DNA from: Chitinophagaceae bacterium
GTDB taxonomy: Bacteria; Bacteroidota; Bacteroidia; Chitinophagales; Chitinophagaceae
DNA: 6,114 nt
Direction of reading: 5' to 3'
Assembly (NCBI GenBank): GCA_025362915.1
Contig: JANYEU010000186.1
Coordinates: forward strand, 1-6,114
The notes under the pieces were generated by a model. It was not told the origin of the DNA and searched no databases. It saw only the letters and a list, made by a program, of their open reading frames with translations. The translations under genes were made by a program, and so were the position numbers. This document shows positions 1 through 4,406 of this stretch, piece by piece; positions within the stretch are counted from its first letter, which is position 1; each line of letters begins with the position of its first letter.

Positions 1-103
1 CTTTACCAAACTTTCAATACCCCATTTCCTCGCTTGAGACTGCAAAATAGACTATTGTGGGGGAATGGGGGGAAATAAGATTTTTTGGGGGAAGGAAATT
101 GCC
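1..103. other. Left-edge non-coding or gene-end sequence with a G-rich patch
   Basis: No gene can be assigned here. Two plus-strand frames stay open from the edge and could be the last codons of a gene lying to the left: one stops at TAG 48-50 and another at TAA 76-78. Neither is long enough to recognise. Bases 59-95 are rich in G runs (59-63, 67-72, 87-91, 94-95). With the hairpin, the RNA candidate and the promoter that follow, this accounts for the 359 bases before the first gene. Confidence 0.3.
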
Positions 104-136
104 AAGGAAGGCTTCGCTTAAAGCGAAGCCTTCCTT
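104..136. terminator. Perfect 15-bp hairpin, possible terminator of an upstream gene
   Basis: The left arm AAGGAAGGCTTCGCT (104-118) pairs without mismatch with AGCGAAGCCTTCCTT (122-136) around a three-base loop TAA. The stem is strong and GC-containing, as in intrinsic terminators. It is followed by AAAAA rather than a T run on the plus strand, and the minus strand also lacks a T run after it. It could end transcription of a gene to the left, or block read-through between it and the RNA or chitinase unit. The structure is seen; the role is inferred. Confidence 0.45.
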
Positions 137-167
137 AAAAATCCTAATCGCAAATCATTTGAGTATT

Positions 168-262
168 CGCATAGTGCGTGAGGGATTGAAGTGGAAATAC
201 TTTTTGTCCCCTCTTGGGGCAAAAAGATTGTAACGAAAAGCCCGACCCGGAGGGGCACGCCC
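168..262 (+). ncRNA. Candidate structured RNA, Flavo-1-like Bacteroidota intergenic element
   Basis: The segment reads GTGCGTGAGGGATTGAAGTG, then a hairpin, then GATTGTAACGAAAAGCCCGA, a short hairpin and GGGGCACGCCC. Visible pairings are GCGTG (176-180) with CACGC (256-260), GGG (182-184) with CCC (241-243), a central 11-bp stem 200-211/216-226 with T207 bulged and a TCTT loop, and CCC 246-248 with GGG 252-254. Together they make a closed multi-branch fold. From memory, the GTGCGTGAGGGAT...AGCCCGACCC...GGGCACGCCC framework recurs between genes in many Bacteroidota and corresponds to the Rfam Flavo-1 RNA, whose function is unknown. That name is recalled, not checked. A competing small hairpin CGCA-TAG-TGCG (168-178) could form at the 5' end. 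The strand is set by the orientation of the recalled consensus. An apparent reading frame over this region (191-469) is judged spurious. Confidence 0.5.
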
Positions 263-300
263 AAAACTTTTAACCTTCTTCAAATTGCATTGTCTTTAAT

Positions 301-330
301 TTTGGATTTAACGGGCTGGGTATATCTTAG
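301..330 (+). promoter_or_regulatory. Probable promoter for the chitinase gene
   Basis: TTTG at 301-304 is followed after 18 bases by TATCTTAG at 323-330. The second box matches the Bacteroidota -7 consensus TAnnTTTG at all fixed positions but one (A for T at position 7). Spacing fits the -33/-7 layout of this phylum. Transcription would start near 337, giving a leader of about 23 A/T-rich bases before the chitinase ATG. Inferred from consensus only. Confidence 0.4.
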
Positions 331-359
331 TTCTTTTTTTTCATTCAAATCATTAAATC

Positions 360-1181
360 ATGCGTATAAATGGCAAATACATCTTTCCCTTTCTCATTAT
401 TTTATTGATGGCCTGCGGAACACAGAATGTGGCAACGGCAGAAAACCCTATCAAGAAATTACTTTCTAAAAAACAATTCGATACATTGTTTCCGCACCAC
501 GATACGCTTTACAGCTACGAAGGTTTTGTGGCTGCCACACAGAAGTTTACCAGTTTTGCTACAGAGGGGAATGACCTGCAAAACAAACGCGAGCTGATGG
601 CTTTTTTTGCAAATGTGGCGCACGAAACCACCGATGGTTGGCCAGAAGCAGAGGGCGGCTCTTACGTTTGGGGACTTGTTTATAAGGAAGAACAAGCCTG
701 TTTGAAGAAGCCTTGCCCAGTGTATAATACGGGGGGCATGAGCAACTACCAACCGGTGGCGGGTAAAAACTATTATGGGCGTGGCCCATTACAATTATCG
801 TATGCGTACAATTATGGATTGGCGGGCGATGATTTGCAATTGCCGTTGTTGCAACAGCCAGAGCTTGTTTGTAAAAATGGAACTGTGGCTTTTGAAGCGG
901 CACTATGGTTTTGGATGAAGCAACAAAAACCAAAACCAAGTTGTCATGAGGTGATGTGTGGTAAATGGATGCCTACGCCACAAGATATTGCACTGAACAG
1001 AAAGGCGGGTTTTGGGATGACCATCAACATAATAAATGGTGGGCTTGAGTGCAATACCACCAAAAAGGATGTGAGCGATAACCGAAAGGAAAGGATAGGA
1101 TTTTATAAGGATTTTTGTAAGAAGATGAATATAATACCCGAAGAAGATTGTGATTGCGTGGTGATGGGGAACTATAAATAG
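360..1181 (+). CDS. GH19 family chitinase, predicted lipoprotein
   Basis: This is a 273-residue glycoside hydrolase family 19 protein, expected to hydrolyse beta-1,4 links in chitin or chito-oligosaccharides by an inverting mechanism. Residues 1-19 form a lipoprotein signal: hydrophobic FLIILL, then lipobox LMAC with C19 as the lipidated residue, so the enzyme is probably membrane anchored. The GH19 core runs from about 35 to 255. HETT at 88-91 supplies the catalytic acid E89. WGLVYKEE at 104-111 supplies the catalytic base E111, 22 residues later, as in barley chitinase E67/E89. YYGRGPLQLS (138-147), FWMKQQKPKPS (184-194), INIINGGLEC (222-231) and RIGFYKDFC (245-253) are family signatures. 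Length fits a single catalytic domain with no carbohydrate-binding module. The start has no Shine-Dalgarno, as usual for Bacteroidota. GH19 enzymes also occur as phage or peptidoglycan lysins, but the plant/Streptomyces-like motifs favour chitinase. Confidence 0.93.
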   Translation: MRINGKYIFPFLIILLMACGTQNVATAENPIKKLLSKKQFDTLFPHHDTLYSYEGFVAATQKFTSFATEGNDLQNKRELMAFFANVAHETTDGWPEAEGGSYVWGLVYKEEQACLKKPCPVYNTGGMSNYQPVAGKNYYGRGPLQLSYAYNYGLAGDDLQLPLLQQPELVCKNGTVAFEAALWFWMKQQKPKPSCHEVMCGKWMPTPQDIALNRKAGFGMTINIINGGLECNTTKKDVSDNRKERIGFYKDFCKKMNIIPEEDCDCVVMGNYK

Positions 1182-1189
1182 AGACGGAT

Positions 1190-1197
1190 TAGGTTTG
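1190..1197 (+). promoter_or_regulatory. Possible -7 promoter box before the DUF2807 gene
   Basis: TAGGTTTG is an exact match to the Bacteroidota -7 box TAnnTTTG, 22 bases before the ATG at 1220. No TTG or TTTG lies 17-23 bases upstream, so the -33 element is missing. The box could give the DUF2807 gene its own transcript, or be a chance match inside a chitinase-DUF2807 operon (38-base gap, same strand). Confidence 0.3.
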
Positions 1198-1219
1198 TAT
1201 AGCATCAAAATATAAAGAA

Positions 1220-1942
1220 ATGAGAAAGATTTTATTGGTACTGGCAATAGCCGCAACAGGGGTTTTTTGCAAAGGGCATAAGGTAAATGAAGCCTATAAT
1301 GATGTAGAAAAGGTGCGGGAGGTGAAGAGTTTTGACGCAATAGAAGTATCGGGCGCAATAGATCTTACCATTTTGCAAGGGACAGAAGAGGGAGTTTCGG
1401 TAAATAGTACATCGGATGAACTGATTGCCAGAACAAAAACTGTGGTAGAAAATGGTGTTTTGAAAATATACCTTGATGATAAGGGCTGGAACTTGAGTGG
1501 AGCTTCAGACAAGATAAATGTTAAGATAAATTATATAGACCTGAATAGGTTGGAGGCTTCGGGTGCTTGTAGTGTGGTGGCAGATAATACCATTAAAGAA
1601 AAAAATTTGAAAATAGATTTATCCGGCGCAAGCAAATTTGTAGGAGGAGTGGCGGCTAAAGATTTAAAAATTATTGCCAGTGGTGCCTGTAACTATAAAC
1701 TAGAGGGTAAGGCAGAAAGCATATCCATAGATGCCAGTGGTGCCTGCGATATAAAAGCCTACGATTTACAAACTAATTTCTGTACGGTGGATGCAAGCGG
1801 TGCTTCGGATGTAAAGATCAGGGTAGAAAAGGAACTGAATGTGGATGCTAGTGGCGGAAGCTCTATCTCTTATAAGGGCGGAGGCATGGTTAAAAAAGAA
1901 GATACCAGTGGCGGGGCTTCTGCGAGAAGGGTGGATGAATAA
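1220..1942 (+). CDS. Exported DUF2807 (head GIN domain) repeat protein
   Basis: This 240-residue exported protein belongs to the DUF2807 / 'putative auto-transporter adhesin, head GIN domain' family, common in Bacteroidota and of unknown function. Residues 1-16 (MRKILLVLAIAATGVF) are a signal peptide. C17 follows GVF, a poor lipobox, so cleavage by signal peptidase I is more likely than lipidation. The opening VREVKSFDAIEVSGAIDLTI (32-51) is the typical family start. The rest is a ladder of SGA-type turns at S93, S114, S135, S154, S173, S193, S211 and S230, spaced 18-21 residues, with short beta strands between. This suggests a right-handed beta-solenoid. The C-terminus is Gly/Ser/Lys rich. 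It follows the chitinase on the same strand by 38 bases and converges on the transporter gene. Family assignment is confident; an adhesin role is only the family's nickname. Confidence 0.9.
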   Translation: MRKILLVLAIAATGVFCKGHKVNEAYNDVEKVREVKSFDAIEVSGAIDLTILQGTEEGVSVNSTSDELIARTKTVVENGVLKIYLDDKGWNLSGASDKINVKINYIDLNRLEASGACSVVADNTIKEKNLKIDLSGASKFVGGVAAKDLKIIASGACNYKLEGKAESISIDASGACDIKAYDLQTNFCTVDASGASDVKIRVEKELNVDASGGSSISYKGGGMVKKEDTSGGASARRVDE

Positions 1943-1950
1943 GGATTTCT

Positions 1951-2997
1951 TTACTCCTGCAGTTCTTCTTTAATGTTTTCTTCACTCGCGGATGTCTGTT
2001 GATATTCTATGTGGTATATTTTTAGTAGAATAAGAAAATAGGAAATGATGAGTGGACCGAATATCAAACCAGTTATGCCAAAATATTTTAAGCCCAACAC
2101 AACTCCCAAAATGGTAATGATAGGGTGTACATCTGCCATTTTCTTTGCCAATAAAAGCCGCATAAAATTATCGCTTACGCCAATTACCAAAACGCCCCAA
2201 GCAATTACGAAACAGCCCTGCCAGGTATGTCCAATTATTATGGTATAAATTCCAATAGGTATCCATACCAACGCACTACCTATAAGAGGGATAATGGATG
2301 CAAAGCCCGTAATTACTGCCCAAAAAAGAGGATCGCCCACGCCAGCAATAAGGTATCCGATAAAAGCTAAAACTATATGCATCACAATAATTAGCGGAAT
2401 GCCAACTGAATTACCGATAGTTTGAGATTTTAATTCTGTACTAAATAGTTTTATGTGGCTATTTTTAAAAGGTAGATATTGTATTAATGCAGCCTCCATG
2501 CCATTGGTATTTACAATCATAAAGTAAAGAAAGAAATAGAGCATACTTATGGTTGAGAAAAAATTGATACCCGTGTTTAATATCGAGGAAACAAAACGGG
2601 TTGCAAAATCTTGGATACCACCTAAACTACTATTTATGACGTTGATATGGTAGCGTTTTTCTATAATCTCGCCTATTTCTTTTATGGGCTTTAAAAGTGT
2701 AGTAGGGTTAAGGGTTACGCTTATAATTTTTTGGTAAAGCATGGTAGCAAGAACACCAATAGGTACTAAAATAATAAAGAAGGAAATTATCATTACCAAC
2801 ACCGCAGCAGAGTTTGGTTTCCATTTCTTTTGGTGAATAAGCCAGTTTACAAACGGCTTACTGATTACATAGAACATTGTTGCAGCAAGAAAAGCTGTAA
2901 AAAACTCAATCAGACTCCAAAACAATGCCCCACCCAATAGGATAATGATAGCCAAAAAGAAATAACGATTTACCGAAGCCTGTTTTTTTATTGGCAT
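1951..2997 (-). CDS. AI-2E family transporter (PF01594-type membrane protein)
   Basis: This 348-residue polytopic inner-membrane protein of the AI-2E (autoinducer-2 exporter-like, YdiK/PerM/TqsA) family fits the usual 340-370 length. Hydrophobic segments lie near residues 12-32, 33-48, 63-88, 145-162, 198-219, 222-250, 258-276 and 293-327, giving about eight membrane spans. The soluble stretch 89-144 sits between spans, as in the family. The conserved region GDPLFWAVITGFASIIPLIG (221-240) followed by SALVWIPIGIY corresponds to the family's Gly/Pro-rich core, and GLIFGPLIISYFLILLKIY (310-328) to the last span. The C-terminus is a short acidic tail. Members have been linked to AI-2 export or sodium/proton exchange, and the substrate here cannot be told. 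Start ATG reads leftward from 2997. The stop lies 8 bases from the convergent DUF2807 stop. Confidence 0.92.
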   Translation of the reverse strand: MPIKKQASVNRYFFLAIIILLGGALFWSLIEFFTAFLAATMFYVISKPFVNWLIHQKKWKPNSAAVLVMIISFFIILVPIGVLATMLYQKIISVTLNPTTLLKPIKEIGEIIEKRYHINVINSSLGGIQDFATRFVSSILNTGINFFSTISMLYFFLYFMIVNTNGMEAALIQYLPFKNSHIKLFSTELKSQTIGNSVGIPLIIVMHIVLAFIGYLIAGVGDPLFWAVITGFASIIPLIGSALVWIPIGIYTIIIGHTWQGCFVIAWGVLVIGVSDNFMRLLLAKKMADVHPIITILGVVLGLKYFGITGLIFGPLIISYFLILLKIYHIEYQQTSASEENIKEELQE

Positions 2998-3073
2998 GAT
3001 TTATATTAATAAAATGAATGTAGTATGTTTACAAAAAAATTGAAAGTAATCTATTTATTTAAAATAAAATGTT
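2998..3073. promoter_or_regulatory. A/T-rich divergent intergenic region
   Basis: These 76 bases separate the divergent AI-2E transporter and YtxH genes and must hold both starts of transcription unless either is read from elsewhere. The only box-like match is TATGTTTA (3024-3031, plus strand), one mismatch from TAnnTTTG, with no -33 partner at proper spacing. No match was found on the minus strand. A long A/T stretch precedes both start codons, the usual Bacteroidota translation leader. Confidence 0.35.
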
Positions 3074-3325
3074 ATGAACAGTAATCAAAAGTTTTGGAGT
3101 GGTGTTATAGTTGGCGCAACAGCTGGTGCAGCAATAGCCTCGTTTTTTAATAGTGATAAAGGAAAAGAGGTATTGGCAGATGCAAAAGATACTGCCGATA
3201 AGTTTGGAAAAGACATAAAGTCTAAGCTAGAAGATTTGGACAAACAGTTTAAGGCTTTGTTACAAAAAGGCAAAACCATTGCCGAAGATGTAGAAAACCA
3301 AGCAACAGAAATAACTATTTCATAA
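3074..3325 (+). CDS. YtxH-like small membrane protein
   Basis: This 83-residue protein has the YtxH domain plan. Residues 7-25 form one membrane segment with a glycine zipper (G10, G14, G18), followed by a charged, Lys/Asp/Glu-rich amphipathic helix from about 28 to 78 that is probably coiled coil or dimerising. The FFNSDKGKEVLADAKDTADK region (24-43) is typical of the family, where a 'P/S-x-x-G-x-x-x-R/K' turn follows the membrane helix. YtxH proteins are small envelope proteins, stress-associated in Bacillus, with no known activity. It is the first gene of a cluster with a holin-like membrane protein and a small unknown. No Shine-Dalgarno is present. A two-codon ATG-TTA-TGA frame at 3069-3077 overlaps the start and is probably chance. 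Confidence 0.85.
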   Translation: MNSNQKFWSGVIVGATAGAAIASFFNSDKGKEVLADAKDTADKFGKDIKSKLEDLDKQFKALLQKGKTIAEDVENQATEITIS

Positions 3326-3328
3326 ATC

Positions 3329-3422
3329 AGTTGATAGTCAAAAGTCGATAGTTGTAAGTATAAGAAGCTATTCGATTTATACAGAATCTCTTTTACTGCC
3401 TATCGACTGATCACTATCGACT
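3329..3422. repeat. Long inverted repeat built from GTCGATAG units
   Basis: The left arm 3329-3351 carries GTTGATAG (3330-3337) and GTCGATAG (3344-3351). The right arm 3400-3422 carries CTATCGAC twice (3400-3407 and 3414-3421). Paired end to end the 23-base arms match at all but four positions, one of these a G-T wobble. The 48 bases between contain a smaller inverted repeat GTATAA (3358-3363) / TTATAC (3377-3382). The element fills nearly the whole gap between the YtxH and holin-like genes. Similar GTCGATAG-type repeats are, from memory, dispersed between genes in several Bacteroidota. It could be a REP-like element, or act as an RNA hairpin shaping mRNA stability or expression of the downstream gene. 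Confidence 0.75.
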
Positions 3423-3438
3423 CTTTACTAATTTTTAT

Positions 3439-3816
3439 ATGCAAAACGAAGAGCCTTCTTTCTTTGCGGAAAGCCGCGAACAAATAGAACATTACATACA
3501 GGATAGACTGCTATTGATAAAACTACAGGTTGCCAAAGAGGCAGCCCGCTTTGCTGGTCTGTTTTTTACAGGTTTATTGCTGGCAGTGTTTGGTTTTTGT
3601 GTACTACAGTTTATTGGTATGATGGGGGGGTATTGGTTTGCGAGCCTTACGGGTAGCTTGTATATTGGTTTTGGTATAGTAGCCGCAATTTATTTTTTAT
3701 TATTCTTACTGATTGTAAAATTTAGAAAGGCACTAATAGAAAAGAAGGTAGGAGATATAGTTATTAGAAAATTCTTTGAAAAAGAAAAGGAGGATAAAAA
3801 TGAAACTATTAACTGA
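3439..3816 (+). CDS. Phage holin family (superfamily III, YqjE-like) membrane protein
   Basis: This 125-residue protein matches the 'phage holin family / Actinobacteriophage holin superfamily III' (PF07332) pattern shared with E. coli YqjE. An amphipathic N-terminal helix (about 8-36, ending QVAKEAARFAG) leads into two membrane spans (about 38-62 and 72-95) with a short Gly-rich link, then a basic and acidic cytoplasmic tail (KFRKALIEKK..., 94-125). Despite the name, chromosomal members are not known to lyse cells. They are small inner-membrane proteins often next to YtxH or DUF883 genes, as here. The start at 3439 follows an A/T-rich leader without Shine-Dalgarno. The gene lies 113 bases after the YtxH gene, across the inverted repeat, and its 3' end overlaps the next gene by 17 bases, implying coupled translation. 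Confidence 0.85.
   Translation: MQNEEPSFFAESREQIEHYIQDRLLLIKLQVAKEAARFAGLFFTGLLLAVFGFCVLQFIGMMGGYWFASLTGSLYIGFGIVAAIYFLLFLLIVKFRKALIEKKVGDIVIRKFFEKEKEDKNETIN
3788..3793 (+). promoter_or_regulatory. Strong Shine-Dalgarno deciding the start at 3800
   Basis: AGGAGG, within AAAAGGAGGA, sits six bases before ATG 3800 and inside the end of the holin-like gene. It selects ATG 3800 over an in-frame TTG at 3776. Full-strength Shine-Dalgarno sites are uncommon in Bacteroidota, so this may serve re-initiation by ribosomes finishing the upstream gene. It also encodes codons of the holin-like tail, so chance from a Lys/Glu-rich tail is possible. Confidence 0.6.
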
Positions 3817-4132
3817 AGAAATTAAGATTAGCAGTCTTCAAGAGGCGCAAAAGGCAATACAGATTTTAAAGACGCGTATTAAGCTAAGGGAGCAGGATTT
3901 GGAACTTCGATTCCAACAGTTGCCCAAAGAAAGCCTTAAATCTGCTACAGGTTTAATGATACCTGCATTTATAAATTCTAGAATAACTGGAAGTACTTGG
4001 AGTATAATTAAAGATGTAGCGGGTTTATTATCGCCTTTTTCAAACAACAAATCCAAGTTTCTGGTTGACATTGGAAAACAAGTAGGTGTAGTTGGGTTGT
4101 TTAAAACATTTACTGGGATTTTTAAGAAATAG
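3800..4132 (+). CDS. Small hypothetical protein, third gene of the YtxH-holin cluster
   Basis: This 110-residue protein is not recognised by sequence. The chosen start is ATG 3800, with AGGAGG at optimal distance; a TTG at 3776 would add eight basic residues and is less likely. Residues 1-45 are a charged helix, SSLQEAQKAIQILKTRIKLR (11-30) continuing to FQQLPKE, likely coiled coil. From about 48 to 110 it becomes moderately hydrophobic and Gly/Ser-rich (ATGLMIPAFINSR, DVAGLLSPFS, GKQVGVVGLFKTFTGIFKK), suggesting one or two membrane-associated or amphipathic helices rather than a clear span. Overlap with the holin-like gene argues for joint expression. By position it recalls YqjK in the yqjD-yqjE-yqjK operon, also a small helical protein. 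That is a contextual analogy, not detected homology. No enzymatic motif is visible. Confidence 0.8.
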   Translation: MKLLTEEIKISSLQEAQKAIQILKTRIKLREQDLELRFQQLPKESLKSATGLMIPAFINSRITGSTWSIIKDVAGLLSPFSNNKSKFLVDIGKQVGVVGLFKTFTGIFKK

Positions 4133-4157
4133 AACATTTATAAAAATTAGCAATACA

Positions 4158-4193
4158 GGAAAGTCTTTCACTTAAACTCATGAAGGGCTTTCC
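4158..4193 (+). terminator. 13-bp hairpin after the YtxH-holin cluster, probable terminator
   Basis: GGAAAGTCTTTCA (4158-4170) pairs with TGAAGGGCTTTCC (4181-4193) over 13 positions with two G-U wobbles, around a ten-base loop. It starts 25 bases after the stop of the 110-residue protein, where a terminator is expected. No T run follows (AAGTTTAACC), so termination would be weak or of a non-canonical kind. Bases 4194-4313 after it are A/T-rich and hold no gene that can be supported. Confidence 0.5.
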
Positions 4194-4313
4194 AAGTTTA
4201 ACCAATTCATTCTTCCTATTAGCTAGTATAATTCCATTAAGCTTATTCAAGCAATCCTATCCTTTTCTTTTTGAATTTGATAAAAATTAATACCAATACT
4301 TGTTAATACGCTT

Positions 4314-4341
4314 TTGTCTGCCAATCTATGCTGTACATTTG
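4314..4341 (+). promoter_or_regulatory. Bacteroidota-type promoter for the SWIM-domain gene
   Basis: TTG (4314-4316, within TTTTG) is followed after 17 bases by TACATTTG (4334-4341), an exact TAnnTTTG -7 box. This is the best promoter match in the window. Transcription would begin near 4348, giving a leader of about 60 bases that includes the hairpin 4365-4384. Two copies of TTAATAC (4287-4293 and 4303-4309), 16 bases apart, lie just upstream of the -33 element and could be an operator half-site pair or chance A/T sequence. Confidence 0.65.
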
Positions 4342-4364
4342 CGGTTTGCTAGTTTCAGCAATCT

Positions 4365-4384
4365 GGAAGGCAACTGCGCCTTCC
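4365..4384 (+). promoter_or_regulatory. Hairpin in the leader of the SWIM-domain gene
   Basis: GGAAGGC (4365-4371) and GCCTTCC (4378-4384) form a perfect 7-bp GC-rich stem with the six-base loop AACTGC. It lies downstream of the predicted promoter and 22 bases before the ATG, so it would be in the 5' untranslated RNA. It could stabilise the mRNA end, affect ribosome loading or bind a regulator. There is no T run to make it a classical attenuator. Confidence 0.5.
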
Positions 4385-4406
4385 CAAATCAATTTTAAAA
4401 TTTCTC

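Noticed and set aside
191..469. Open frame of 92 codons starting in the RNA candidate and overlapping the chitinase start
   Set aside because: It begins at a non-ATG codon inside the structured element, overlaps the well-supported GH19 gene by 110 bases in another frame, and its product has no recognisable domain.
459..1358. Minus-strand open frames of 97-151 codons opposite the chitinase
   Set aside because: They are antisense to a gene with intact family motifs, and their translations are rich in His/Pro/Leu as expected for shadows.
3069..3077. Two-codon upstream frame ATG-TTA-TGA overlapping the YtxH start
   Set aside because: Such tiny frames arise easily in A/T-rich leaders, and nothing suggests regulation.
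3329..3422. CRISPR array suggested by repeated GTCGATAG octamers
   Set aside because: Units are only 8 bases, lie in inverted pairs with 6-base gaps, and there are no spacers of regular length.
3776..3799. TTG start giving the third cluster protein an extra eight residues
   Set aside because: ATG 3800 has an optimal Shine-Dalgarno, whereas TTG 3776 has none. The added residues are only a shifted reading of the Lys-rich tail of the upstream gene.
360..3816. GH19 lysin-like enzyme plus 'phage holin' protein as a prophage lysis cassette
   Set aside because: The genes are 2.2 kb apart with an opposite-strand transporter between. The holin-like protein belongs to the chromosomal superfamily III type, the GH19 protein has a lipobox and chitinase motifs, and no other phage gene is present.
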